64,000 bases of DNA from Allobosea vaviloviae (lineage in GTDB: Bacteria > Pseudomonadota > Alphaproteobacteria > Rhizobiales > Beijerinckiaceae): the NCBI RefSeq assembly GCF_001298265.1, contig NZ_LGSZ01000022.1, forward strand, positions 62,001 to 126,000, written 5' to 3'. A program made the translations under genes and the position numbers. Positions 28,064 to 35,594 of this stretch are shown here, in pieces. Within the stretch, counting starts at the first letter, position 1; the number at the start of each line of letters is the position of its first letter. The notes below the pieces were generated by a model. That model worked only from the letters and a program-made list of their open reading frames with translations. It was not told the origin of the DNA and did not search any database.

Positions 28064-28366
28064 ATGAGCGACGCAGCCGATCTCTTCGGCCATAGGCCGA
28101 TGCAGGGCAGCCTGTTTGGCGAGGAAGAAGGGCGGATGGCCGCGCCGCGGCGCGACGTTCTGCCCGATCCGCAGGACGTCCGCTCGCGGCTGCATGCCCT
28201 CCTGGCGCGCGCGCGCGCTGCCGAGGCCATGCCGTGGTCGGAGCGCGACGCGCGCATGTGGCAGACGGTGTTTCCCAACATGGCGAACTGGTTGCCGGCC
28301 GACGAGGCCGATCAGCTTCGTTTTGATTTCGCGCGCGAGATGGAGCGGTTGAGCCGCGCGGCTTAA
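28064..28366 (+). CDS. Small conserved protein partnered with the restriction-modification enzyme
   Basis: A 100-residue protein with no recognised catalytic motif. The N-terminus DLFGHRPMQGSLFGEEEGRM is followed by a predicted helical bundle: a basic helix (VRSRLHALLARARAAE), WSERDARMWQTVFPNMANWLP, and a C-terminal amphipathic helix FDFAREMERLSRA. I recall similar small proteins in other alphaproteobacteria, but their function is unknown. Nineteen bases separate it from the methylase-nuclease, so the two are probably co-transcribed. A role as subunit, inhibitor or regulator is speculation. Confidence 0.7.
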   Translation: MSDAADLFGHRPMQGSLFGEEEGRMAAPRRDVLPDPQDVRSRLHALLARARAAEAMPWSERDARMWQTVFPNMANWLPADEADQLRFDFAREMERLSRAA

Positions 28367-28372
28367 GCTCGC

Positions 28373-28903
28373 TCACGTTCCCGGCCGGTGGATCGTCAGC
28401 TTCTGGAAGCCCTTGCCGGCGAGGGTCGGCTTCTTCGAGGACAGCAGCCGCGAATTGATGCCCTGCCAGCCGATCTCGCCCGAAAACCGGCCGTATTCGA
28501 TCTTGGGGCAGCGGTTCATCACAACGGTGACGCCCTTCGCCTCGGCCTTCGCCGCCGCCTCGTCATTGCGCACGGACAGTTGCATCCAGATGACCTTCGG
28601 CAGCGGATCGAGCGTCAGCGCCTCATCGGTGATCGGCCCCGCAGCGTCCGAGTTGCGGAAGATCTCGACCATGTCGATCGCGCCGGGGACGTCCTTGAGC
28701 GTGCCGTAGACCGTCCGGCCCAGCAGCGTCTGGCCGGCAAGGCCCGGGTTGACGGGCACGACGTCATAGCCGCGATCGATCAGGTATTTCGTGACGATCC
28801 AGGATGGCCGGGCCTCGTTGGCGGAGGCGCCGACCAGCGCGATGCGCTTCACGCTCTTGAGGATGTCGCGGATCTGGCTGTCGGGGTAGGCGTCGTGGGT
28901 CAT
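28373..28903 (-). CDS. CoA-binding domain protein, YccU family
   Basis: A 176-residue cytoplasmic protein with a single CoA-binding Rossmann domain: IALVGASANEARPSW near residue 20, YDVVPVNPGLAGQTLLG, and VIWMQLSVRNDEAAAKAEAKG, typical of YccU-like proteins related to succinyl-CoA synthetase alpha subunits. Cys in MNRCPKIE is conserved in the family. Function is not established. It converges on the small partner gene with a 6-base gap. Confidence 0.9.
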   Translation of the reverse strand: MTHDAYPDSQIRDILKSVKRIALVGASANEARPSWIVTKYLIDRGYDVVPVNPGLAGQTLLGRTVYGTLKDVPGAIDMVEIFRNSDAAGPITDEALTLDPLPKVIWMQLSVRNDEAAAKAEAKGVTVVMNRCPKIEYGRFSGEIGWQGINSRLLSSKKPTLAGKGFQKLTIHRPGT

Positions 28904-28964
28904 CGGGTTGAACTTTGCGGAGAGATGGGAAGGGAGATGGCTATAGAGCGGATGGAAACGCGGC

Positions 28965-29070
28965 GTCATCCCGGACGTAGCGAAGCGGAGATCCGGGATC
29001 CATGCCTGAGCCTTACCGATCAGCGTTCGGGCATGGATCCCGGGTCTCCCGTCGGTCGCCCGGGATGACG
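28965..29070. repeat. Imperfect palindromic repeat, CGTCATCCCGG family
   Basis: Outer arms CGTCATCCCGG and CCGGGATGACG and inner arms GATCCATGCC / GGCATGGATC form a long hairpin. The first ~44 bases differ from those at 41756 by about two bases, so the two copies are recent. Confidence 0.85.
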
Positions 29071-29088
29071 AGCGGGTTGTGGGCGGCC

Positions 29089-29901
29089 CTACCCCTCCCA
29101 CACCGGCGCGCGCTTCTCGACAAACGCCCCAATGCCTTCTTCCGCATCGCGCGCCAACATGTTGTCCACCATCACGGCCGAGGCGTGATCATAGGCTGCG
29201 GCCAGCCCCATCTCGCGCTGCTCGTAGAAGGCGCGCTTGCCGATGCGGATCGTCGCCGGCGATTTCGAGGCAATGACGGCCGCCAACCGCCGCGCCTCCG
29301 CCAGCGCGTCACCGGCCGTCACCACCCGGTTGATCAGCCCCATCCGTGCGGCTTCTTCCGCCGGAACCATCTCGCCCAGCAGCAGCATCTCCATGGCGTG
29401 TTTGGCCGAGAGATTGCGCGTCAGCGCCACCATCGGCGTCGAGCAGAACAGGCCGATATGGACGCCGGGCGTGCAGAATTTCGCATTCGAGCCCGCGACC
29501 GCGAGATCGCAGCTTGCGACGAGCTGGCATCCGGCCGCCGTCGCCGTGCCCTCCACCGCCGCGATCACCGGCTGGGGCAGGGCGCTGATCTGCTGCATCA
29601 CCTTGGAACAGCGCCCGAGGATCTCGGTGAAGTAGGCGCGGCCCCGGTCGGAATCGGCGCGGTGCGCGCTCATTTCCTTGAGGTCGTGGCCTGCGGAGAA
29701 GACCGGCCCTTCCGCCGCCAGCACGACCGCCTTGATCGTGCGGTCAGTGGCGATCGCGGTGAAGGCGTCGCTGAGGGCAGCCAGCATCGCCTCGCTCAGC
29801 GGGTTGCGCGATTGCGGCCGGTCGAGTGTCAGCGTCGCGACGCTGTCGGCATCCTCGCGCCGCAGCGCAGGAGCGGCATCGTGCCTGTGATGGGCATTCA
29901 T
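29089..29901 (-). CDS. Enoyl-CoA hydratase/isomerase family protein, ECHDC3-like
   Basis: This is a 270-residue crotonase-fold protein. The oxyanion-hole segments are FSAGHDLKEM near residue 68 and EGTATAAGCQLVASCDLAV near 115. The GVHIGLFCSTP segment is typical of the ECHDC3-like subgroup. At the position of the first catalytic Glu of hydratases (rat Glu144, 'QPE') this protein has 'TPG', while the second (Glu164) is kept in HAMEMLLLG. It may therefore be an isomerase, hydrolase or weak hydratase rather than a beta-oxidation enzyme. It is divergent from the PaaI-like thioesterase. Confidence 0.85.
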   Translation of the reverse strand: MNAHHRHDAAPALRREDADSVATLTLDRPQSRNPLSEAMLAALSDAFTAIATDRTIKAVVLAAEGPVFSAGHDLKEMSAHRADSDRGRAYFTEILGRCSKVMQQISALPQPVIAAVEGTATAAGCQLVASCDLAVAGSNAKFCTPGVHIGLFCSTPMVALTRNLSAKHAMEMLLLGEMVPAEEAARMGLINRVVTAGDALAEARRLAAVIASKSPATIRIGKRAFYEQREMGLAAAYDHASAVMVDNMLARDAEEGIGAFVEKRAPVWEG

Positions 29902-30021
29902 GACGTCACCTTCAGCGTTTCCCTTTGCGTTTTGCCGTATTGTCGGATGCGCCGGCTCATGCTGCAAGGGGCATGGCCCCACCTCGGCCCGCGCCGGCCA
30001 AGACATGAGCATCTGCCAGAC

Positions 30022-30450
30022 ATGACCATCGCCATGACCGCATCCGCGCTCGAAGCCTATCTCGACGAGGTGTTCCCGCAGCTCCATCTCGGTGGGCGCA
30101 CCTATTTCGTCGAGGAGGTCGGGCCGATGACGGCCCGGATGCGCTGCGACTATCACGAGAAGCATCTGCGGCCGGGCGGCACGATCTCCGGCCCGACGAT
30201 GATGGCGCTCGCCGACCTCGCACTCTATGCCGCGATCCTCGGCCAGATCGGCCCGGTCGCGCTCGCCGTTACGACGAGCCTCAACTTCAATTTCCTGCGC
30301 AAGCCGGGCCCGACCGCGCTGATCGGGGAGGCGAAGCTGCTCAAGCTCGGCAAGCGGCTCGCGGTCGGCGAGGTCGCGCTGTACTCGCAGGGCGAGAGCG
30401 CGATGGTCGCCCATGCGACGGGAACCTATTCGATTCCCGCGGAACGCTGA
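30022..30450 (+). CDS. PaaI-family thioesterase (hotdog fold)
   Basis: A 142-residue hotdog-fold protein: HLRPGGTISGPTMMALADLAL contains the helix and active-site region, followed by TTSLNFNFLRKPGPTALIGEA, strands of the sheet. The canonical PaaI 'H-G-G' is RPGG here and the acid residue is in ADLA. It probably hydrolyses an acyl-CoA; substrate unknown. Two ATG codons four codons apart are possible and neither has a strong ribosome binding site. A hairpin terminator follows. Confidence 0.86.
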   Translation: MTIAMTASALEAYLDEVFPQLHLGGRTYFVEEVGPMTARMRCDYHEKHLRPGGTISGPTMMALADLALYAAILGQIGPVALAVTTSLNFNFLRKPGPTALIGEAKLLKLGKRLAVGEVALYSQGESAMVAHATGTYSIPAER

Positions 30451-30467
30451 CGGGGCAGAGGCGCGAT

Positions 30468-30488
30468 ACGGTATCCAAATACCGTTTT
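30468..30488 (+). terminator. Rho-independent terminator after the thioesterase
   Basis: ACGGTAT-CCAA-ATACCGT followed by TTT: a perfect 7-bp stem with a tetraloop, 18 bases after the thioesterase stop. Confidence 0.75.
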
Positions 30489-30542
30489 GTCCATTTCGCT
30501 GAAAACAATGCGTTTTTCGCGATATCGCCCCTGCGGACATGC

Positions 30543-30571
30543 TTGACATCCAGCCGCGCCGCCCCTATCCC
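30543..30571 (+). promoter_or_regulatory. Probable sigma-70 promoter of rplM-rpsI
   Basis: A perfect -35 TTGACA (30543-30548) is separated by 17 bases from TATCCC (30566-30571). The rplM start codon lies about 70 bases further on, giving a short leader that contains a hairpin. Confidence 0.55.
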
Positions 30572-30583
30572 CCGCCTCACATC

Positions 30584-30613
30584 GCCGCCGGTCTCCGGCG
30601 GCTTGTCATTTTT
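30584..30613 (+). promoter_or_regulatory. Leader hairpin upstream of rplM, possible attenuator
   Basis: GCCGCCGG-TCT-CCGGCGGC is a perfect 8-bp stem with a 3-base loop followed by TTGTCATTTTT, resembling an intrinsic terminator. Placed between promoter and rplM, it may attenuate the operon or be a binding site for a ribosomal protein. This is inference. Confidence 0.45.
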
Positions 30614-30639
30614 CTCCAGCCACCGAAGGGGTGCCCGCG

Positions 30640-31101
30640 ATGAAGACCATCTCGCTCAAGCCCGCCGATGTCGAAAAGAAATGGGTTGTGATCGACGCCT
30701 CCGGGCTCGTCGTCGGCCGTCTCGCCGCAGTTGTGGCGTTGCGTCTGCGTGGCAAGCACAAGGCTGCCTACACCCCCCATGTCGACTGCGGCGACAACAT
30801 CATCGTCATCAATGCCGACAAGGTCGTCCTGACTGGCCGCAAGCGCGACCAGAAGGTCTACTATCACCACACCGGCTATGCCGGCGGCATCAAGGAGCGC
30901 TCCGCCAAGTTCATTCTCGAGGGTCGCTTCCCGGAGCGGATCGTCGAGAAGGCTGTCGAGCGCATGCTCCCGCGCGGCCCGCTGTTCCGCCAGATCCTCG
31001 GCAACCTGCGTGTCTACAAGGGCGCTGAGCATCCCCACGCCGCCCAGTCGCCGGAGGCGCTCGACGTCGCCGCGCTCAACAGCAAGAATGCGAGGGTCTG
31101 A
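30640..31101 (+). CDS. rplM: 50S ribosomal protein L13
   Basis: The 153-residue L13 of the large ribosomal subunit: [53 protein letters not shown] and [13 protein letters not shown] are all conserved. GAAGGGG lies eight bases before the ATG. It is followed after two bases by rpsI, the universal bacterial pair. Confidence 0.98.
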   Translation: MKTISLKPADVEKKWVVIDASGLVVGRLAAVVALRLRGKHKAAYTPHVDCGDNIIVINADKVVLTGRKRDQKVYYHHTGYAGGIKERSAKFILEGRFPERIVEKAVERMLPRGPLFRQILGNLRVYKGAEHPHAAQSPEALDVAALNSKNARV

Positions 31102-31103
31102 CC

Positions 31104-31583
31104 ATGGCTGAAGTTCTCCAGTCTCTCGCTGATCTCGGCGGCGCCGCCAAGACCGCGCAGCCGGATGCTCCCGTCCACGTCAAGAAGGTCGACGCCCAGG
31201 GCCGCGCCTATGCCACCGGCAAGCGCAAGAACGCCATCGCCCGCGTCTGGATCAAGCCCGGCACCGGCAAGATCACGGTCAACACCCGTGATCAGGAGGT
31301 CTACTTCGCCCGTCCCGTGCTCCGCATGGTCCTGCAGCAGCCGCTGCAGCTCGTCGAGCGCATGACCCAGTACGACGTCGTCGTCACGGTCAAGGGCGGC
31401 GGTCTCTCCGGCCAGGCCGGTGCCGTCCGTCACGGCATCTCCAAGGCCCTGACCTTCTACGAGCCCGAGCTTCGCGGCCCGCTCAAGAAGGGCGGCTTCC
31501 TGACCCGCGACTCGCGCGTCGTCGAGCGCAAGAAGTTCGGCAAGGCCAAGGCCCGCCGCAGCTTCCAGTTCTCGAAGCGCTGA
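31104..31583 (+). CDS. rpsI: 30S ribosomal protein S9
   Basis: The 159-residue S9 has a short N-terminal alphaproteobacterial extension of about 30 residues, then [38 protein letters not shown] and the invariant C-terminal SKR tail that reaches the P-site tRNA. It is translated from the same message as L13 and ends at a strong terminator. Confidence 0.98.
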   Translation: MAEVLQSLADLGGAAKTAQPDAPVHVKKVDAQGRAYATGKRKNAIARVWIKPGTGKITVNTRDQEVYFARPVLRMVLQQPLQLVERMTQYDVVVTVKGGGLSGQAGAVRHGISKALTFYEPELRGPLKKGGFLTRDSRVVERKKFGKAKARRSFQFSKR

Positions 31584-31610
31584 TCGTTTTCAGAACGTCC
31601 GATATGTGGA

Positions 31611-31638
31611 AAGGGCGGCTCGCAAGAGCCGCCCTTTT
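31611..31638 (+). terminator. Rho-independent terminator of rplM-rpsI
   Basis: AAGGGCGGCTC-GCAA-GAGCCGCCCTT followed by TT: a perfect 11-bp stem with a GCAA tetraloop, starting 27 bases after the rpsI stop. Confidence 0.9.
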
Positions 31639-31660
31639 CGTATTCACTGCTCTTCCTCAG

Positions 31661-31776
31661 CCCTCATCCTGAGGAGACCGCGAAGCGGTCGTCTCGAAGG
31701 ATGTTCCAGATGGTTCAAGAGCCTCCGGGAGCATCCTTCGAGACGCGTGCCTTCGGCCCGCTCCTCAGGATGAGGG
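31661..31776. repeat. Imperfect palindromic repeat, CCCTCATCCTGAGGAG family
   Basis: Arms CCCTCATCCTGAGGAG and CTCCTCAGGATGAGGG are perfect complements, with inner GTCTCGAAGGATG and CATCCTTCGAGAC also complementary. This is a different sequence family from the CGTCAT elements. It lies between the rpsI terminator and an SDR gene. Confidence 0.85.
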
Positions 31777-31811
31777 CTTGAGTGTCAAAGCGACCTTCAA
31801 GGAGCCGACCC

Positions 31812-32564
31812 ATGTCCCGACCCGTCCTCCTCGTCACCGGCGGCAGCCGGGGCATCGGTGCCGCCACCTGCATCATGGCGGCGCAGCGCGGCTATGACGT
31901 CGCGGTCAATTTTCAGGCCAATGCCGATGCGGCGGCGAAGGTCGTCGCGGCCTGCGAGGCCGCAGGCGCCAGGGCGGTCGCGATCCAGGGCGACATGGCT
32001 GGTGATGCCGACATCGTCCGCGTCTTCGCGCAAGCTCAGGCCGCGCTCGGCCCTCTGACCCATGTCGTCAACAATGCCGGCATCACCGGGCCGGCGAGCA
32101 AGCTGGCCGATGCCGATCCGCAGGTGATCCGCACCTGCATCGACGTCAACGTCACCGGCGCGATCCTCGTGGCACGCGAGGCGGCCCGTGCGCTGCTCGC
32201 CAACAGCGCCGCGAAGGAGAGGGTGATCGTCAATATCTCCTCGATCGCGGCCGGGCTCGGCGCGCCCGACGAGTTCGTCTGGTATGCGGCCTCGAAAGGC
32301 GCCATCGATTCCTTCACGCTCGGCCTCGCCCGGGAGCTGGCCTCCTCCGGCATTCGGGTCAACGCCGTCGCGCCGGGCATGACCGAGACCGACATCCATG
32401 CGATCTCGTCGGGCGAGCCCGGCCGCGTCGCCCGCATCGCGCCGTCGATCCCGTTGAAGCGCGCCGCGCAGCCGGAGGAAATCGCCGAGGTCGTGCTGTT
32501 CGCGCTCTCGGATGCGGCCTCTTATGTCGTTGGCTCGATCCTGCGCGTCGGCGGCGGGCGATGA
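31812..32564 (+). CDS. SDR-family NAD(P)-dependent oxidoreductase
   Basis: A 250-residue short-chain dehydrogenase/reductase of the FabG-like classical group. The cofactor motif is TGGSRGIG (residues 8-15), the core NNAG is present, and the catalytic triad includes Ser in VNISSIAAG, Tyr in WYAASKGA and Lys four residues later. C-terminal GSILRVGGGR is typical. Substrate unknown. AAGGAG supports the ATG. It stands alone between rpsI and gatC. Confidence 0.92.
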   Translation: MSRPVLLVTGGSRGIGAATCIMAAQRGYDVAVNFQANADAAAKVVAACEAAGARAVAIQGDMAGDADIVRVFAQAQAALGPLTHVVNNAGITGPASKLADADPQVIRTCIDVNVTGAILVAREAARALLANSAAKERVIVNISSIAAGLGAPDEFVWYAASKGAIDSFTLGLARELASSGIRVNAVAPGMTETDIHAISSGEPGRVARIAPSIPLKRAAQPEEIAEVVLFALSDAASYVVGSILRVGGGR

Positions 32565-32740
32565 TGGCCTGCAGTCTCCCCGATTGTGTTTGAAACGGAG
32601 AGACGGACGACGCGCGTCGGTTGAGTCAGCCGATGGCCGCGAGGCCGCCGGGCCGCCATCGTCTTGCGGGCCGGTGCTCGCCCGCTTATAGCCCTGACAC
32701 CATCCGGCGCTCTGCGCCGCCTTCCATTCAGGAGCCCACC

Positions 32741-33028
32741 ATGTCGGTCGATCTCGCCACCGTCAAACGCGTCGCGCATCTGGCGCGCATCGCCGTGCCG
32801 GAGGCCGATCTGCCGAGGCTGCAAGGCGAACTCAACGCCATCCTCGGTTTCGTGGAGCAGTTGAACGAGGTCGACGTCTCCGGCGTCGAGCCGATGACCT
32901 CGGTGACGCCGATGGCGATGACGCAGCGCGAGGACATCGTGACCGATGGCGAGATCGCCGACCTGATCGTCGCGAATGCGCCCGCCTCCGACGAAAATTA
33001 TTTCATGGTGCCCAAAGTCATCGAGTGA
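32741..33028 (+). CDS. gatC: Glutamyl-tRNA(Gln)/aspartyl-tRNA(Asn) amidotransferase subunit C
   Basis: The 95-residue GatC stabilises GatA within the GatCAB complex. [28 protein letters not shown] and the C-terminal DEIxDLI...[12 protein letters not shown] are standard. AGGAG lies shortly before the ATG. A palindromic repeat of about 85 bases separates it from gatA, although the two genes are usually adjacent. Confidence 0.95.
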   Translation: MSVDLATVKRVAHLARIAVPEADLPRLQGELNAILGFVEQLNEVDVSGVEPMTSVTPMAMTQREDIVTDGEIADLIVANAPASDENYFMVPKVIE

Positions 33029-33049
33029 GCGGCGCTGCCGCGTGCCTCC

Positions 33050-33136
33050 CGTCATTGCGAGCGAAGCGAAGCAATCCAGGAGGCGTCGAGCGCGGCGGCC
33101 CCTGGATTGCTTCGTCGCTGCGCTCCTCGCAATGAC
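33050..33136. repeat. Imperfect palindromic repeat inside the gatC-gatA operon
   Basis: Arms CGTCATTGCGAGCGAAGCGA... and ...GCTCCTCGCAATGACG with inner CAATCCAGG / CCTGGATTG. It fills most of the 141 bases between gatC and gatA and would form a stable hairpin in the mRNA. Confidence 0.85.
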
Positions 33137-33169
33137 GTTTTGCCGACAGACTTCATCTGGATATTGCCC

Positions 33170-34681
33170 GTGACCGATCTGACCCGCCTGACCCTGACCG
33201 AGGCCCGCGATGGGCTCAAGGCCAAGACCTTCTCCGCCACGGAGCTGACCACGGCCCATATCGCCGCGGTCGAAAAGGCGCGCGCGCTGAACGCCTATGT
33301 GCTGGAGACCCCCGAGCACGCGTTGACCCAGGCGGCCGCTTCCGACGCGAAGCTGGCAAAGGGCGAAGCCGGTCCACTCGAGGGCCTTCCGCTCGGCATC
33401 AAGGATCTCTTCGCCACCAAGGGTGTGCGCACCACCGCCTGCTCGAAGATCCTCGGCAATTTCATCCCGCCCTACGAGTCGACCGTGTCGGGCCAGCTCT
33501 GGCGCGACGGCGCCGTCATGCTCGGCAAGCTCAACAATGACGAATTCGCCATGGGCTCGTCGAACGAGACCTCGGCTTTCGGCAGTGTCGTCAATCCCTG
33601 GCGCCGCAAGGGCTCCAATGTCGGTGCAGGCTCCACCGGTGCCGTCGAGGGCGCCCATCTCGTGCCCGGCGGCTCGTCGGGCGGCTCGGCCTCCGCCGTC
33701 GCGGCCGATCTCTGCCTCGCTGCCACCGCCACCGACACCGGCGGCTCGATTCGCCAGCCCGCCGCCTTCACCGGCACGGTCGGCATCAAGCCGACCTATG
33801 GCCGCTGTTCGCGCTGGGGCATCGTCGCCTTCGCCTCCTCGCTCGATCAGGCCGGGCCGATCGGCAAGACGGTGCGCGACTGCGCGGTGATGCTGCGCTC
33901 CATGGCCGGCCACGACCCCAAGGATACGACCTCGGTCGACAGGGCTGTGCCCGATTACGAGAAGGCGGTGGGCCGCTCCGTCAAGGGCATGAAGATCGGC
34001 ATACCCCGGGAGTACCGGCTCGAAGGCCTGAATGCCGAGATCGAGGCGCTCTGGCAGCAGGGCATCGACTGGCTGAAGGCGGCCGGCGCCGAGATCGTCG
34101 AGATCTCGCTGCCGCATACGAAATACGCTCTGCCGGCCTATTACATCGTCGCTCCGGCCGAGGCCTCGTCCAACCTCGCCCGCTATGACGGCGTCCGCTA
34201 CGGCCTGCGCGAGCAGGGCCGCGACATCGCCGAGATGTATGAGAACACCCGCGCCGCCGGCTTCGGCACCGAGGTCAAGCGCCGCATCATGATCGGCACC
34301 TATGTGCTCTCGGCCGGCTATTACGACGCCTATTACGTCCGCGCCCAGAAGGTCCGCACCCTGATCAAGCGCGATTTCGACGAGGCCTATGCCGCCGGCA
34401 TCGACGCGGTGCTGACGCCGGCAACGCCCTCGGCCGCCTTCGGCATCGGCGAGAAGGGCTCGTCGGACCCGGTCGAGATGTATCTCAACGACATCTTCAC
34501 GGTGACGGTGAACATGGCCGGCCTGCCGGGCCTCGCCGTTCCCGCCGGCCTCGACCGCCAGGGCCTGCCGCTTGGCCTCCAGCTCATCGGCCGCCCCTTC
34601 GACGAGGAGACGCTGTTCTCGCTCGGGCAGGTCATCGAGGATGCGGCGGGTCGCTTCCCCGTCAGCGAGCGCTGGTGGTGA
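33170..34681 (+). CDS. gatA: Glutamyl-tRNA(Gln)/aspartyl-tRNA(Asn) amidotransferase subunit A
   Basis: GatA is the glutaminase of the transamidosome and feeds ammonia to GatB. The 503-residue protein has the amidase signature: Lys in [21 protein letters not shown] with the cis-Ser, and [13 protein letters not shown] holding the nucleophile. I chose GTG at 33170 because it matches the family N-terminus [18 protein letters not shown]-led upstream codons lie in the repeat. Confidence 0.96.
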   Translation: MTDLTRLTLTEARDGLKAKTFSATELTTAHIAAVEKARALNAYVLETPEHALTQAAASDAKLAKGEAGPLEGLPLGIKDLFATKGVRTTACSKILGNFIPPYESTVSGQLWRDGAVMLGKLNNDEFAMGSSNETSAFGSVVNPWRRKGSNVGAGSTGAVEGAHLVPGGSSGGSASAVAADLCLAATATDTGGSIRQPAAFTGTVGIKPTYGRCSRWGIVAFASSLDQAGPIGKTVRDCAVMLRSMAGHDPKDTTSVDRAVPDYEKAVGRSVKGMKIGIPREYRLEGLNAEIEALWQQGIDWLKAAGAEIVEISLPHTKYALPAYYIVAPAEASSNLARYDGVRYGLREQGRDIAEMYENTRAAGFGTEVKRRIMIGTYVLSAGYYDAYYVRAQKVRTLIKRDFDEAYAAGIDAVLTPATPSAAFGIGEKGSSDPVEMYLNDIFTVTVNMAGLPGLAVPAGLDRQGLPLGLQLIGRPFDEETLFSLGQVIEDAAGRFPVSERWW

Positions 34682-34683
34682 AC

Positions 34684-34828
34684 CCTTCTCCCCTTGGGGG
34701 AGAAGGTGTCTGCGGAGCAGACGGATGAGGAAAGGGTCGCGCGAGCGGCCCTTTTTCTTTTCAGCTTGAGGCTCTGCCCTCATCCGTCAGCGCTGCGCGC
34801 TGCCACCTTCTCCCCCGAGGGGAGAAGG
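34684..34828. repeat. Imperfect palindromic repeat, CCTTCTCCCC family
   Basis: Outer arms CCTTCTCCCCTTGGGGGAGAAGG and CCTTCTCCCCCGAGGGGAGAAGG (each itself a hairpin) bracket CGGATGAGG and CCTCATCCG. It fills the gap between gatA and the GRDP-like gene. Confidence 0.85.
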
Positions 34829-34835
34829 AAGACGG

Positions 34836-35552
34836 TTAATCCCCGCCGCCTCCGCCGCAGCCGCCACCATCGCCGCCGCCATCCCCCGAGCCGCCATCCG
34901 AACTGCTGCCGTCGGACCGGCCGCCATCGCTCATTCCGTCCGTGCCGCCGTCATAGGACGAGCTCGAGAAGTCGCCGCCGCATTGGGAGCCGGCATCGCC
35001 GTTGCGGCGCAGCTGCGCGCAGTCGGGCTCGTAGCGATAGCCGCCGGGGATGTTCAGCTTGGTGTCGAGCGCAAACAGCAGGGGCAGCCGCGTCGGCTTG
35101 ACCGGGTTGATGCCGTCCAGCTTGCAGCACTGCAGCCAGACGCGGCGCAGGCCGGTATTGTCCTTCTTGCGGCCCTCCTTCAGCGCGACGGCCGGCGTGT
35201 GGTGCAGGAAGCCGCCGAAGGCCTTCTGGCAGAACTCCTGGTAGGCACGGGTGTAGAGGATGAAGGCGTGCCAGAGGTCGTCGGCGACCTGCGAGGGCAT
35301 CGCGACATAGGCCCGCCCGCTGTTGAGATAGGCCAGGAAGAACTGCCGCAGCCCCTGAGCGACCAGCGCGCTCTCCTTGCGCGTAAAGCCGCGATGGTGG
35401 CCCGCCAGCTTGTCGAGCAGCCCCGGCGGCCATTCATAGGTCCGGATGAACTCGGCCCGCTTCAGCCGGCGATAGGTCGGCACGAACAGAACGGCCGCGA
35501 TCGCCAGCGTCGCAAGGGGCAACGCGACGAGCCCGATCATCCATGTCGTCAT
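34836..35552 (-). CDS. Glycine-rich domain-containing protein (GRDP-like) with membrane anchor
   Basis: This is a 238-residue protein. It starts with an N-terminal membrane helix (about 4-26), then a helical domain with LWHAFILYTRAYQEFCQKAFG and FLHHTP, similar in pattern to the 'WH-x-H...Y' region of plant glycine-rich domain proteins. Conserved Cys residues follow (LQCCKLDG). The last ~55 residues are a Ser/Asp/Gly-rich tail ending in DGGGCGGGGGD. Function is unknown; related bacterial proteins occur sporadically. It is downstream of the RND pump on the same strand but 42 bases away with its own ATG. Confidence 0.7.
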   Translation of the reverse strand: MTTWMIGLVALPLATLAIAAVLFVPTYRRLKRAEFIRTYEWPPGLLDKLAGHHRGFTRKESALVAQGLRQFFLAYLNSGRAYVAMPSQVADDLWHAFILYTRAYQEFCQKAFGGFLHHTPAVALKEGRKKDNTGLRRVWLQCCKLDGINPVKPTRLPLLFALDTKLNIPGGYRYEPDCAQLRRNGDAGSQCGGDFSSSSYDGGTDGMSDGGRSDGSSSDGGSGDGGGDGGGCGGGGGD

Positions 35553-35594
35553 TGCCGCCCCCGCCTGGTCGAATCCGAGACGGGGGCGATCCAA

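Noticed and set aside
24868-28366. A defence island or genomic island around the restriction enzyme
   Set aside because: No integrase, transposase, tRNA or second defence system is adjacent, and base composition looks like that of its neighbours by eye.
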